The notes: generated by a model from the letters alone, not told the origin. Shown: positions 17,712-27,862, counted from the stretch's first letter. The stretch: 64,000 nt of DNA from Diaphorobacter ruginosibacter (GCF_014395975.1 NZ_CP060714.1:2108001-2172000), one strand, 5' to 3'. Numbers and translations: made by a program.

Positions 17712-19256
17712 CTAGCCGCGTGGATGCCCTTGGAAAGATTGCAGCATGAGGCGAGCCAGTGTTTGAACCAGGCCTTCCATGCGTGCCTCCGAGGTGTTGC
17801 CATAGCCCAGCACCAGCCCGTTGTCCTGGGGCTGCGGTTTCAGGGCAAAGCGCGAGAGGGCTGCCGGAGCCATGTCGAAAGAGCGTGCGGCATCGGCAAT
17901 GTGCCGATCAGGGAATTCCGCCGGCAACTGCACCGTCAGATGCATTCCGCTGTTGCCGCCGCTGATGGTGTGCGGCACCTTATCTTCCAGATGCCGGGTC
18001 AGCGCCAGGCGCAGGGCGTTCTGGCGCGAGCGGTACAGCCGCCTCATGCGGCCCAGGTGCCTGCCGAACTGGCCGCTTTCCATGAATTCGGCGAGTGCCA
18101 GCTGTTCGAAGCGGTGGCCGCCGCGCAGCGTCTCGCGCAGCAGGATCTGCGAGCGCTCAAGCAGTGCCTGGGGCAGCACCAGAAAGCCCAGGCGCAGAGC
18201 CGGAAACAGCGTCTTGCTGAATGTCCCGGCATACAGCACGGGAGCATGTTCTATCAGTCCTTGCATGGCACCGATCGGCTCGCCCGCGTGACGGAACTCG
18301 CTGTCGTAGTCGTCTTCGATGATCCATGCACCATGCTGTTGTGCGCGGGTGATCAGGTCCAGCCGCCGCGCGGCGCTGAGCACCGAGCCCAATGGGTATT
18401 GGTGCGATGGCGTGGTGTAGATGAGGCGTGGCGCCAGGCGATGCCAGGAGGTATCGGGCGCGACAATGCCATCGTGATCCACGCGCATGGCTTGCACGTT
18501 CAGGTCGCCGCAGGCCATGGCGGTCTGTGCGCCGCGATAGCCGGGCTCCTCCACCCAGGCGATGTCGCCCGGATTGGTGACCAGGCGCACGCACAGCGTA
18601 AGGGCTTCCTGAGCGCCTTCAGTGATGACGACCTGATCGGCATGGCAACGCACACCTCGCGCAATGGCAAGGTGGCGTGCAATGGCGGCGCGCAGCACGG
18701 GCTCGCCCAAGGGGTTGCCGTAGCCGAGTGCGCCGGTGCCTGCGCGCGCGATGGCCTTGTCCATGCAGCGTTTCCAGACATTCAATGGAAAGCGCGAAAG
18801 CGCAGGCACACCCGGGCGGAAGGCGAGTGATTCGGAGGCGGAGAGACCGTTGTCACGTACTACGTGACTGCGCTCGGCGATGACAGGCAGTGCTGGTGAG
18901 CCGGATGCCTGGCCGGTGAGTGGCGCGGCCAGTGTGGCAACGGTGTTGCCCTGGCGGCTCCGATGGATGAAGCCTTCCGCGCCGAGCAGGTCATAGGCCG
19001 CCGTGACGCTGTTGCGCGAGATGCCCAGAGCGACTGCCAGGTTGCGGGAACCCGGTATGCGCGTGCCCGCGGGCAAACGGCCATTCAGCACGGCGCTGCG
19101 TATGTGCCGGTGCAGTTGGCGCTGCAATGGGTCGGCTTGCGGCTCGCGCACGAGCGGTGTTTCGGCGAGCAGGGCAACGAGCGGTTCGGACAGGAGATCT
19201 TCGGGCGGCATCGGAGTGGTGGCTGTCGTCAATACGCTTCGAGAGCGTGGCACCAT
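17712..19256 (-). CDS. MocR-type regulator: GntR DNA-binding plus aminotransferase-like domain
   Basis: The 514-residue product has an N-terminal winged helix (about residues 45-110; HRHIRSAVLNGRLPAGTRIP, LAVALGISRNSVTAAYDLL). A fold-type-I PLP domain follows, with SHQYPLG, IIEDDYDSEFR and the PLP lysine in YAGTFSKTLFPALRLGF. MocR proteins use PLP or an aminated ligand to control neighbouring, usually divergent, genes. Here the GNAT-MFS pair starts 87 bases away in the opposite direction and is the likely target. An internal Met (MPPEDLL) is an alternative start. Confidence 0.88.
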   Translation of the reverse strand: MVPRSRSVLTTATTPMPPEDLLSEPLVALLAETPLVREPQADPLQRQLHRHIRSAVLNGRLPAGTRIPGSRNLAVALGISRNSVTAAYDLLGAEGFIHRSRQGNTVATLAAPLTGQASGSPALPVIAERSHVVRDNGLSASESLAFRPGVPALSRFPLNVWKRCMDKAIARAGTGALGYGNPLGEPVLRAAIARHLAIARGVRCHADQVVITEGAQEALTLCVRLVTNPGDIAWVEEPGYRGAQTAMACGDLNVQAMRVDHDGIVAPDTSWHRLAPRLIYTTPSHQYPLGSVLSAARRLDLITRAQQHGAWIIEDDYDSEFRHAGEPIGAMQGLIEHAPVLYAGTFSKTLFPALRLGFLVLPQALLERSQILLRETLRGGHRFEQLALAEFMESGQFGRHLGRMRRLYRSRQNALRLALTRHLEDKVPHTISGGNSGMHLTVQLPAEFPDRHIADAARSFDMAPAALSRFALKPQPQDNGLVLGYGNTSEARMEGLVQTLARLMLQSFQGHPRG

Positions 19257-19342
19257 GAAATGTGCCTGTTGTGGCGCTATTGTGCAATCCACGAAATGGC
19301 TAGATTCAGACCCATCGATCTCTTTCAAGCAAGGCAAGCATC

Positions 19343-20044
19343 ATGTCTACCCGCACCAACGAACACGGACAACCCATCGGCCACGCCATGCCCCATTGGA
19401 CGGCGCGCCCGCAGCCCGCCGGCGTGACGCTCACGGGCGGCTTCTGCCGGCTCGAACCCATCGATCCGGCGCGACATAGTGCCGATCTGTTCCAGGCCTA
19501 CAGTACGGCGCCGCGCGGATGGACCTACATGGTTGCCGGCCCCTTCGAGAGCGAGGCCGACTACCGCGCCTATGCCGAAACCATCGCCAAGAGCACCGAT
19601 CCGCGCCACTACGCCGTGATCGATCTGAAGACCGGCAGGGCAGTAGGTACGCTGTCGTTGATGCGCATCGACCCGAACAATGGTGTGATCGAGGTGGGCA
19701 ATGTGATGTTCTCGCCGCTCTTGCAGCAGACGCCGGTTTCCACCGAGGCGCAGTACCTGCTCATGGCCTATGCGTTCGACGAGCTGGGCTATCGCCGGTA
19801 CGAGTGGAAATGCGATGCGCTGAATGCGCCGTCGCGCAAGACGGCCGACCGCCTGGGCTTCACGTTCGAGGGCGTGTTCCGCCAGGCGGTGATCTACAAG
19901 GGCCGCAGCCGTGACACGGCATGGTTTTCGATCATCGATTCGGAGTGGCCGCAGGTGAAGGCAGCCTTCAACGCATGGCTGGCGGCGGACAACTTCGATG
20001 CGGAAGGCCGTCAGAAGCAGTCGCTCAAGGCCCTGCGCGGCTGA
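19343..20044 (+). CDS. GNAT family acetyltransferase, RimJ/RimL type
   Basis: The 233-residue product belongs to the RimL-like GNAT subfamily. Supporting segments are VTLTGGFCRLEPIDPARHSA, HYAVIDLKTGRAVGTLSLMR, YLLMAYAFDELGYRRYEWKC and NAPSRKTADRLGFTFEGVFR. These enzymes modify amino groups of small molecules, peptides or protein N-termini. It lies 33 bases upstream of an MFS gene and is divergent from MocR, which suggests a small detoxification or export unit. Confidence 0.87.
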   Translation: MSTRTNEHGQPIGHAMPHWTARPQPAGVTLTGGFCRLEPIDPARHSADLFQAYSTAPRGWTYMVAGPFESEADYRAYAETIAKSTDPRHYAVIDLKTGRAVGTLSLMRIDPNNGVIEVGNVMFSPLLQQTPVSTEAQYLLMAYAFDELGYRRYEWKCDALNAPSRKTADRLGFTFEGVFRQAVIYKGRSRDTAWFSIIDSEWPQVKAAFNAWLAADNFDAEGRQKQSLKALRG

Positions 20045-20077
20045 CGCGCCCGCCAGCCCGAGAGACAGCGATATCGC

Positions 20078-21367
20078 ATGCGGAATCAGGACGAGCGTGA
20101 TGGCCCCGGCCGATGGGCCTTGCCGGTGCTGACCGGTGCCTATGTGCTGAGCCAGTTCTATCGCAGCTACGTGGCCGTGATCGCCACGCAGCTGATCGAC
20201 GAGTTCGGCTTCACGCCCCAGATGTTCGGCTGGTTCGCGGGTGCGTTCTATTTCACGTTCGCCCTCGTGCAATTGCCGCTGGGCGTGGCGTTCGACCGCT
20301 TTGGTGTGCGCAGGCCGGTGCTGCTGTGCATTGCAACGGGCAGTGTGGGGGCGCTGGTTCTGCCGCTCACCCACAGCGTTCCCCTGGCCATGCTGGCGCA
20401 TGTTGCGCTGGGCATCGGCTGTGCGCCCCTGTACATGGGGCTGTTGAACCATGTACTCAAGTCAGGCAATGGACCGGAGCAGGTGCGCATCGTCACGCGG
20501 GCGAGTGCATTGGGCTATCTGGGCGCGATCGCTGCAGGCCTGCCCCTGGCGTGGGGTGTTGCAAGCGTGGGTTGGCGCGCGTCGCTGCTGCTCGTGGGTG
20601 TGTTGATGGCGATGGCCGCTGTGGGCATCGCGCTCACGCTGCGGGATGCGGTGGAGCCGGCAGGTGCGGGCGATGCTGGTCCAAGTCCCCTATCGTCCAT
20701 GCCGCCCGGGCCGACGGACCGATTCCAGAGCAAGCTGGCATTTGCGGCGCTGCTGCCCGTGTGTTTTGCCCTGATCGCGGGCGGAACCTTTCGCATGTCG
20801 TGGGGTGGCCCGTACCTTGCGGACCTGTTCGGATTCGATGTGGTTCTGCGCGGCTATGTGATGACCGGAGCGAGTGTGCTGGCGATGTGCTGGGCGTTCG
20901 GGATTGCGGGCGTGGTGCGAAGGATTGGCGCCAAGGCGCTGGTCCTCGCGGCCTTTGGCGTGGGTTTTGTTGCGGCGATGATTCTGGTGGTCTCGCCGGC
21001 CGGACACGCCTGGCTGGGGGCGCTCCTGGTGTGCGTTCTGTTCTGCGTCGGCTCGATCCACCCCGTGGTGATGTCGCAGGCGCGTTCCGTCGTGCCGCCC
21101 GCGCAACTGGGGCTGTGGCTTGGGGTACTCAACAGCATGGTGTTTCTTGGCGTGGCAGCCAGCAATGCAGCATTCGGCTGGATAGCCGGCCATGCCGAGC
21201 ACTCCGGCCTGGGTGCGTCGGACATGTACAGCCGGCTGTTCGCTTTCACCGCCGGGGTGATGGTGCTGGGGTGGCTGGGGGCTGTGTTCGGTCCCGGGCG
21301 GGTCGGGCACGGCGCCCGGCATTCCGAAGCGCAGGTGTGTTCCGTCAGTGGCTCCGTTCGTCGCTGA
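20078..21367 (+). CDS. MFS transporter
   Basis: The 429-residue product has about twelve hydrophobic segments. The MFS signature between segments 2 and 3 is present (GVAFDRFGVRRPVLLCI). A charged central loop at about residues 195-215 separates the halves. It is probably co-transcribed with the upstream acetyltransferase, so export of an acetylated or toxic compound is plausible; the substrate is not readable from sequence. Its 3' end overlaps the convergent Calx-beta gene by 23 bases. Confidence 0.87.
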   Translation: MRNQDERDGPGRWALPVLTGAYVLSQFYRSYVAVIATQLIDEFGFTPQMFGWFAGAFYFTFALVQLPLGVAFDRFGVRRPVLLCIATGSVGALVLPLTHSVPLAMLAHVALGIGCAPLYMGLLNHVLKSGNGPEQVRIVTRASALGYLGAIAAGLPLAWGVASVGWRASLLLVGVLMAMAAVGIALTLRDAVEPAGAGDAGPSPLSSMPPGPTDRFQSKLAFAALLPVCFALIAGGTFRMSWGGPYLADLFGFDVVLRGYVMTGASVLAMCWAFGIAGVVRRIGAKALVLAAFGVGFVAAMILVVSPAGHAWLGALLVCVLFCVGSIHPVVMSQARSVVPPAQLGLWLGVLNSMVFLGVAASNAAFGWIAGHAEHSGLGASDMYSRLFAFTAGVMVLGWLGAVFGPGRVGHGARHSEAQVCSVSGSVRR

Positions 21368-22451
21368 GATGATCTGACTTGTCGCCGGCAGATGGCCGCT
21401 TTCTGGCTCCTCCGCTGAACCCCCATGCACTCAGCGTGACGGAGAGCAGGGCCAGGGCGGCGGCTGAGAGCGCGGGCACGGGGCGCGCGTTGCCCGCGGA
21501 CGGGGTGGTGTCGTCATCCACGATGGTGCCGACGCCGGTGGTGGATGCGCCGCCCACGATGCCGGTGAAGCCGTCCAGTTGCACGCTGAAGGTCTTGTCG
21601 GGCTCGTGCAGGGCATCGTCGCGCAAGGTGATGGTGATCTGCTGCGGATCCTTGTTGCCTTGCGGCCAGGTGAGCGTTCCGCTCGCAGCCGTGTAGTCGG
21701 AACCCGCCGCGGCGCTGTCGTCCAGGGTGTGCCAGTTGACGCTGACCGGGGCATCCGGTGCGTCGCTCAGCGACACGGTGAAGGTGACACTGCCCGCAGC
21801 CTCGGAGGCTGAAGCATTGCCGATGCTGACCCGTGGGGCATCGATCTCCCAGACGCCTCCCGGCGGGTAGGTGGCGGTCGAGGATGATGGCAGCGGATTG
21901 TGGCCCAGGCAGGTGTCGGGCATGACGGTGGAGGAGATGATGATGGTGCAGCCTCCGTTGAGCACGGTCCTGCCCATGGTGGCGGATGCATCGATGGTGC
22001 TCTGCGTGACAACGGCGTGGATGTACTCGACCCGCTCGCCGGTCACATGCCCGCTTGCCGCGCCATCGGTCCAGCGCGAGATCTCGATCAGCGAATCAGT
22101 GATCTCCCCGGCATCGTTGGTGGCCAACTGGAATTTGAGCACGCGCACGCCGGGAGAGGAGGGCGTGAGTTCAATCGTTCCATTGCTGAATTTCCAATCG
22201 CTGACAAGTCCGTAGCTGTTCGTGCCGATCGACAGGTTGGCCGGCAGCGGCGCTGCGGTGACGAAGTAGCCGCGCACGCGTTCGCCCTCGGGCAGGGTCT
22301 GGCAATGGCCGTCCAGCGGGCCGCACGGCGGGGTGAAGTTCTTGACCTGCGTGTAGGCAGGTGAGGTGAAGCGGTAGGCGATGCCAGCCTGCACGGGCAG
22401 GCAGGTGGCAATCGACAGGGCTGCGAAAGCGGTGTGAATCCAATGAGGCAT
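21345..22451 (-). CDS. Secreted Calx-beta protein with IPTL-CTERM-like tail
   Basis: The 368-residue product from ATG 22451 has a signal peptide ending near CLPVQAG. The N-terminal domain of about 190 residues is unrecognised and has paired Cys (PPCGPLDGHCQTLP). A Calx-beta domain follows (RVSIGNASASEAAGSVTFTV, DYTAASGTLTWPQGN, GTIVDDD). The tail ARPVPALSAAALALLSVTLS plus basic residues looks like a diverged IPTL-CTERM sorting signal. The open frame extends upstream of 22451 but only through the hairpin repeat, so the later Met is preferred. Confidence 0.8.
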   Translation of the reverse strand: MPHWIHTAFAALSIATCLPVQAGIAYRFTSPAYTQVKNFTPPCGPLDGHCQTLPEGERVRGYFVTAAPLPANLSIGTNSYGLVSDWKFSNGTIELTPSSPGVRVLKFQLATNDAGEITDSLIEISRWTDGAASGHVTGERVEYIHAVVTQSTIDASATMGRTVLNGGCTIIISSTVMPDTCLGHNPLPSSSTATYPPGGVWEIDAPRVSIGNASASEAAGSVTFTVSLSDAPDAPVSVNWHTLDDSAAAGSDYTAASGTLTWPQGNKDPQQITITLRDDALHEPDKTFSVQLDGFTGIVGGASTTGVGTIVDDDTTPSAGNARPVPALSAAALALLSVTLSAWGFSGGARKRPSAGDKSDHLSDERSH

Positions 22452-22520
22452 GAGACGTTTCCAGGAAGGGTAGCTCCGCCTGCAGAGCAAGCGGTGCGGG
22501 CATTCTTGAAAAACGCCGCG

Positions 22521-22606
22521 GGGCCCGCCATCCCCCAAGGGGTACGGCGGAGTGCTGTTGCACGCCGGTGGCGGTACCCCTCGGGGGATGGTGCGCGGCG
22601 GGACCC
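22521..22606. repeat. Long imperfect inverted repeat (REP-like hairpin)
   Basis: The arms at 22528-22545 and 22574-22591 pair over 18 bases with one mismatch (CCATCCCCC-A-AGGGGTAC against its complement). Outer GGGCCCGCC/GGCGGGACCC arms extend the stem, around a GC-rich loop of 28 bases. There is no trailing T run. It lies between divergent genes, so it is not a simple terminator; it looks like a mobile or repetitive extragenic palindrome. Confidence 0.65.
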
Positions 22607-22729
22607 GAATCCAATAATTCATCAGCGGCCCGTTGGGACGCTCGCGATCGACCTTTGTTGTCGACCTCACCACAAATGGCCCGGGCTATTCCGGGCACTC
22701 TATTCAGAAATCATCAGCTCATTCCCACC

Positions 22730-24058
22730 ATGAAAAGCACGCTGCTCTCCCGCATGGCCTGTCTGGCCTCCGTGGTCTCCTTGCTGTTTACGCTGACTGC
22801 CTGCGGAGGAGGAAACTCCGCTACGTCGCAGCAGCCGGACCCCCATGCACCCAAGCCTGTCATCACGCCCGTCGGCGAGGTGCAGGGTGCCGCGGTGAGC
22901 GCCAGCCTCAATCAGGCTGGCGGAAGCTTGAGCAGCGCGGATGGAAGGCTGACCATCACGGTGCCGGAAGGTGCATTGAGCGCTCTCACGACGCTGAGCA
23001 TCCAGCCTATCGGCAACCAGGCGCCGGGCCGTGTCGGGACGGGTTACCGCCTGCTGCCGGAAGGCGTTGTGTTTGCGAAACCCGTCCAGCTCCGCTTTGC
23101 CTACACCGATGCCGAAACGGCGGGCAGCCACGCCCAGGCGTTGGGTGTGGCGTTCCAGCAAACCGATGGAACCTGGATGTGGCAAGGAGGCACGCCGGAT
23201 GCCACGGCCCGGACCTTGACCGCGACGACGACGCATTTCAGCGACTGGTCACTCGTCAAGGGGCTTCAGCTGCGGCCGCCGAGCGCCACGGTCAAGGTGG
23301 GCGGCTCCGTCCCCTTGCGCGTGGCCTATTGTTATGCCCCCGCGCTCGGCAATGACGATCTGCTGGCTCCGCTGGCCTTCAACTGCGAAGACGAGAACGC
23401 GCCAGCGCCTTCCCTGAAGACACCTGTCGCGTGGTCTGTCAACGGCGCGCGCGGCGGCAATGCCGCGGTGGGAACCGTCGCCGGCGATGAAGCGAAGGCT
23501 CGGTACACAGCCCCCAGACAGAAGCCCGAATCGAACCCGGTAGCCGTCTCCGCAGAAATCAAGGGCGCGAGGGGCATGATGCTGCTGGTCTCGAACATCA
23601 CCATCACGGATGATTTCACGGGCTATAAGGGAAGCATTTCAGGCACGGCCACGACGCAGGACACCGAGATCAGCTACCAGGCTGCAAATCTGGAATTTGT
23701 TCCTTTCGAGGATCTGGCTGGCGATTTGAAGAAGTACGTGGCAAGGGGCAACCTGACCATCAAGACCCGCTACGGATCGGGCCGTGTAGAAACCGAAGTG
23801 ATCGGTCTCGGTGGAGAGCAGGGGGTTCTTGTCGTGTACGACCCGGTGCGTGGCGGCACGGCCTTTGCCGGGCGCTACTGGTTCAGCCTGTACGGGCTTT
23901 TGAACTCTTGCCCGGAGGAGGTGATTGCGGGAGGCGCAACACTTCCTTCCTACGGCAGCGACTCCTCTCGCCTGGAGGGCTCGCGAGGCATCACCTGCAC
24001 GGCGGGCGGTGATGCGGTCAGCTTCAGCACGCAATGGTCGCTGAAGACTGCCGATTGA
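22730..24058 (+). CDS. Lipoprotein with ZU5-like domain, function unknown
   Basis: The 442-residue product from ATG 22730 has signal and lipobox LFTLTACGGGNS. Residues about 50-170 resemble a ZU5-like beta domain: GGSLSSADGRLTITVPEGAL then LSIQPI and YRLLPEGVVFAKPVQLRFAY. An Ig-like segment follows (RPPSATVKVGGSVPLRVAYC). The C-terminal 200 residues are unrecognised and include Cys pairs. It is probably anchored in the outer membrane. The frame is open further upstream, but only the chosen start gives a lipoprotein signal. Confidence 0.75.
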   Translation: MKSTLLSRMACLASVVSLLFTLTACGGGNSATSQQPDPHAPKPVITPVGEVQGAAVSASLNQAGGSLSSADGRLTITVPEGALSALTTLSIQPIGNQAPGRVGTGYRLLPEGVVFAKPVQLRFAYTDAETAGSHAQALGVAFQQTDGTWMWQGGTPDATARTLTATTTHFSDWSLVKGLQLRPPSATVKVGGSVPLRVAYCYAPALGNDDLLAPLAFNCEDENAPAPSLKTPVAWSVNGARGGNAAVGTVAGDEAKARYTAPRQKPESNPVAVSAEIKGARGMMLLVSNITITDDFTGYKGSISGTATTQDTEISYQAANLEFVPFEDLAGDLKKYVARGNLTIKTRYGSGRVETEVIGLGGEQGVLVVYDPVRGGTAFAGRYWFSLYGLLNSCPEEVIAGGATLPSYGSDSSRLEGSRGITCTAGGDAVSFSTQWSLKTAD

Positions 24059-24081
24059 ACGCTTCGAATGAATTGGCTCAT

Positions 24082-26358
24082 TCAGGGGTAGTACGGCATG
24101 GAAAACGTCATATGCCCCTTGTATTCCCGCCCGAATATGCCAGAGCGGGCCTGAGGGCGTGATTTTCGATCCCGTGCGGCGCACGATGAAGCTTGCATCC
24201 TGGACTCCTTGAGGCTATCCACCGCCAGCGCATGAATCGCCGAAAAGTCGAATTGTTCCAGCAGGTTCCGCACCATGACGATAAACAGTGCATGAGCGGA
24301 GTCATCGGCATGGCGTGCGATCCAGGCTTCGATGTCGGTAAGCCGGCCGTCCAGCGCCAGATGGGCAAGCTCGTCGAGGGCAGGAGCCGGTGGAATGGCA
24401 CCGGGAGGCAGTGCGAGTTCGCGCGCCTGCATGGGCGGCATGGGCTCCCTTGGCGTGACGACCGGCCAGTCCGTTACCGATGCGTCGAGAACGGGTACGG
24501 AAAGCTCGAAGGAAAACTCCGTACCGTGGCCGGCCATGCTGGCCACGCTCAGCGAACCGCCCATGGCCGAAAGAATGCGCTGTGCGATGAATAGGCCCAG
24601 GCCGTTGCTGCCGCTTGCAGCCTGTATCTGCTGAAAGGCACCGAAGATATCGACACCACGATTCAAGTCGATGCCTATGCCGGTATCACTGACCACGATG
24701 TTCAGGACACAGGCATTTCCCTCGGGTCTCGCGGTGATCGAGAGCGTCACGGCGCCGTCGTGTGTGAACTTGGCGGCATTGGAGAGAAGATTCAGCAGGA
24801 CTTGCTGCAGGCGTTTTCCGTCCAGGTCAATGTAGCGGGGCAGTCGTTCCGGGGTGCGGCGGTGGAAGCGATTTGCCCGCAGCGAGCAGAGCGCAACGGC
24901 ATATTCGGAGACATCGTCCAGAAGCCCATGCAGGTCAGTGGTTTCGGGATGGACGGCCAGTGGCTGCAGCTCGGATTGGGTGTATTCCAGCAACTCGTCG
25001 ATCAGGTCGAGCTGGTACTTGACGCTGCGCTCGATGGTCTGCAGCAGGTTGTGCTGCTCCTGCGGTGCATCGGCGAGCAGGAGCTTGGAGTAGCCGCTGA
25101 TCGTTGCCAGCGGCGCACGCAGGTCATGGCTGATGTAGCCCAGCACTTCAACCTTCTGGCGCTCCTTTGTCTGCGCATCGGTGAGTGCCGCGCTCAGGTT
25201 GGCATTCAATGCGGATGTGCGCATGGCCGCGTGACGTTCATCCTGCCGGCGCATCAGCATCTGTCCGATGGCGTTGCCGGACAGCAGGATCAGGATCACA
25301 CCGAAGACGGCCACCCCCAATGTTGTGAGGGCGTGGCGACTGCGCATGGGCACCAGGGGGTCGAGCGCAGCCAATGTGAGCAACTGATACTGCGTGCCGT
25401 TCAGCGGCTGACGCTTGAGCAGATAGGGTGTGCCGTCGATGAGCCATTGATCGGTCTGGCCTTGGCCGGCCATTGCACGTATGTCCATGGGCTCGCCGGC
25501 GTCTTCACCATCATCCGAAGGACGCACATAGCCTTCGGGAAGAAGTGCCGCTACGTTGCGCAGCATGAATGGGTCCGAGGAGGTGGTCGTTACCCGCCCC
25601 TGGCGGTTGACGATCAGCGCAATGTGCCTGCCGGTCAGGAACTGAGCGATTTCCGGCGCATCGAACTTCACGGTGACCGAGCCCTGTGGAACATCATCGG
25701 CGTCGTCGATGCGGCTGGCAACAAAATACGATGGGCTCTTGTTCAGGCGCGCAATGCCGAACGAATGGCCGTTGCCATGTTTCAATGCGTTGGTCAGGTA
25801 GTGCCTGCGGGTATAGATCATCCCCACGATGCTGTCGGGCTCCGCCCAATTGCTGGCCGTTACCGTGTCGTCCGACAGATTGTTCATGTAGATGCGGGCG
25901 TAGCGCAGATCGCTGGAGAGGCCGTTCATGAAGTCCCCCACCTTGCGAACCAGGGGATCTCGCGTGAATTGCTCGGCACGCTCCTCGCGCGTGAGCGCGT
26001 CCGCGCCGGGCCGATCCACGCGGTAGCGGGTCGCCAACTGGATCACCTGGGCCTGGCGCGCCACCATGTTCGCCACGCTGCTCATTTGTATGAACAGACG
26101 GTCCATCACCCGGGCGGTGGTCTGGGTTTCATATTGGGCGCTGGCTGCAAGGCGATCCATCCAGGTGGCCGCTATGCGTTGCGATATCCACCAACCTGCG
26201 ACGGCGGCCAGGACCAGCCAAGCCGCGACGACGCCCCATGTCACCCTGCGAATGACGGGCAGCATCTGTTGCCCGTTTCGGACCTGCCGGGGTGGCTTGG
26301 CATTCGCCTCGCCATCGATGGACGACAGGGGCTCTGCACCGCTTTCTTGAGTAACCAT
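24082..26358 (-). CDS. Membrane sensor histidine kinase with large periplasmic domain
   Basis: The 758-residue product has membrane segments at about 41-58 and 346-367 bracketing a periplasmic sensor of about 290 residues (Cache-like by size and position). The HisKA motif EVLGYISHDLRAPLATISGY places the acceptor at His411. HATPase_c follows with LLNLLSNAAKFT, DTGIGIDL and GLGLFIAQRIL. A C-terminal helical module of about 60 residues starts at ALDELAHLALDGRLTDIEAW. The kinase core and C-terminal module are nearly the same as in the kinase at 29300-30955. No response regulator is adjacent. Confidence 0.87.
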   Translation of the reverse strand: MVTQESGAEPLSSIDGEANAKPPRQVRNGQQMLPVIRRVTWGVVAAWLVLAAVAGWWISQRIAATWMDRLAASAQYETQTTARVMDRLFIQMSSVANMVARQAQVIQLATRYRVDRPGADALTREERAEQFTRDPLVRKVGDFMNGLSSDLRYARIYMNNLSDDTVTASNWAEPDSIVGMIYTRRHYLTNALKHGNGHSFGIARLNKSPSYFVASRIDDADDVPQGSVTVKFDAPEIAQFLTGRHIALIVNRQGRVTTTSSDPFMLRNVAALLPEGYVRPSDDGEDAGEPMDIRAMAGQGQTDQWLIDGTPYLLKRQPLNGTQYQLLTLAALDPLVPMRSRHALTTLGVAVFGVILILLSGNAIGQMLMRRQDERHAAMRTSALNANLSAALTDAQTKERQKVEVLGYISHDLRAPLATISGYSKLLLADAPQEQHNLLQTIERSVKYQLDLIDELLEYTQSELQPLAVHPETTDLHGLLDDVSEYAVALCSLRANRFHRRTPERLPRYIDLDGKRLQQVLLNLLSNAAKFTHDGAVTLSITARPEGNACVLNIVVSDTGIGIDLNRGVDIFGAFQQIQAASGSNGLGLFIAQRILSAMGGSLSVASMAGHGTEFSFELSVPVLDASVTDWPVVTPREPMPPMQARELALPPGAIPPAPALDELAHLALDGRLTDIEAWIARHADDSAHALFIVMVRNLLEQFDFSAIHALAVDSLKESRMQASSCAARDRKSRPQARSGIFGREYKGHMTFSMPYYP

Positions 26359-26889
26359 GGTTTTGTATTGTCGTAGTCACGGGTCTGGGCTGTGCCTTGC
26401 GACCGGCCCCGAGACGAGGGTGCTGCATACCGCCGACGGTGATCCAAGCACCGTCTTGGCGGCCTTCATCGGATGGATGAAGGCCGCATGTTATGGGGTC
26501 AGTTACGTGCTGCCATCGAAATCACAAAATTCTGATGGGGCAAGGAAGGTGGCACATAACATGGAGATGAATGGGAAAAAGAACCTTTGAGTTCATCTGG
26601 CGTCTCAAGGCAAAAGGGCTGTTGCGTTGGCGTGTGTCTGACTCACTTGCCACGCAGGGACACCATTCAATGGGACTCAACTGGTCTGGGAGCTTACTGG
26701 CATTCGATAGGCGCTCAGGCATTTTTGAACGCCTATGTAGTTGGCCGAGACCATTGTTTGGCAAAAAATGACAATCTATCAATTTAGCAAAGTTGCAATG
26801 AATTTATCAAAAACGTTTGATTGAAGTAATTTATTAGTATGTGCATTCCATTTGTTTGGATATTAATTTTCATTCTTGGAGATGCACCA
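26359..26889. other. Intergenic region without recognised gene
   Basis: About 530 bases separate the kinase (minus) from the SDR gene (plus). The last 130 bases are AT-rich, consistent with a promoter for the SDR gene. Short open frames exist but have no ribosome site or recognisable product. Confidence 0.35.
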
Positions 26890-27666
26890 ATGACCAAAGC
26901 TCACACTATCGAAGGCAAGGTGGTTCTTATCGCCGGTGGCGCAAAGAATCTGGGTGGACTGATCGCCCGTGATCTGGCAGAGCATGGCGCCAAGGCCGTC
27001 GTCATCCACTACAACACCCAAGCCAGCAAGGCCGACGCGGAGGCCACTGCCGCAGCGGTGGAAAAGGCCGGCGCGAAAGCGCACGTGATCCAGGCGGACC
27101 TCACCACCGCGGGTGCGGTGGCAAAACTCTTCGAGGACGCAGTAGCCGCCGCCGGTCGCCCCGACATCGCCATCAACACGGTGGGCAAGGTGCTCAAGAA
27201 GCCCATGGTCGACATCAGCGAGGCGGAATACGACGAAATGACTGCCGTGAACTCCAAGGCGGCCTTCTTCTTCCTCAAGGAAGCAGGCAAGCATGTCAAC
27301 GACAACGGCAAGGTGTGCACGCTGGTGACCTCGCTGCTTGGTGCCTTCACTCCCTTCTATTCGTCGTACGCGGGAACGAAGGCGCCGGTGGAGCATTTCA
27401 CGCGCGCCGCCGCGAAGGAGTTCGGTGCGCGCGGGATTTCCGTTACAGCGGTGGGACCAGGCCCGATGGATACTTCATTCTTCTATCCGGCCGAAGGGGC
27501 CGATGCCGTGGCATATCACAAGACGGCCGCCGCGCTTTCACCCTTCAGCAAGACCGGCCTGACGGATATCGAAGACGTTGTGCCGTTCCTCCGCCATCTG
27601 GTCAGCGATGGCTGGTGGATTACCGGCCAGACCATCCTCATCAACGGCGGATACACGACCAAGTGA
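26890..27666 (+). CDS. SDR family oxidoreductase
   Basis: The 258-residue classical short-chain dehydrogenase/reductase has a Rossmann segment VVLIAGGAKNLGGLIARDLA, a variant of TGxxxGxG with AGG. INTVGKV stands where NNAG is usual. The catalytic Ser is in VTSLLGAF, and YAGTK carries the YxxxK pair. The end motif WITGQTILINGGYTTK is typical. GGAG lies upstream of the chosen ATG; an upstream in-frame ATG at 26839 would add a hydrophobic, unlikely leader. The aldehyde dehydrogenase gene starts 196 bases downstream, so the pair may oxidise an alcohol to an acid in two steps (inference). Confidence 0.88.
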   Translation: MTKAHTIEGKVVLIAGGAKNLGGLIARDLAEHGAKAVVIHYNTQASKADAEATAAAVEKAGAKAHVIQADLTTAGAVAKLFEDAVAAAGRPDIAINTVGKVLKKPMVDISEAEYDEMTAVNSKAAFFFLKEAGKHVNDNGKVCTLVTSLLGAFTPFYSSYAGTKAPVEHFTRAAAKEFGARGISVTAVGPGPMDTSFFYPAEGADAVAYHKTAAALSPFSKTGLTDIEDVVPFLRHLVSDGWWITGQTILINGGYTTK

Positions 27667-27862
27667 GCGCAGAGGGAGGGCAAGCGGTCGAGCCGCCCAT
27701 ACTCCACTGACGCAATAGGCATGGCAGGAACGGGTCGCCGGCATTTGCTCCATGTCGCGCGGCCCGGAAATGGCACGTTGACTGGCTTCCGTGGCCTCTT
27801 GGGTGAACAACGGCGCTGACCGCAACCTTGCTTCCGGTTTTCATCGACACACAGGAGATGCC

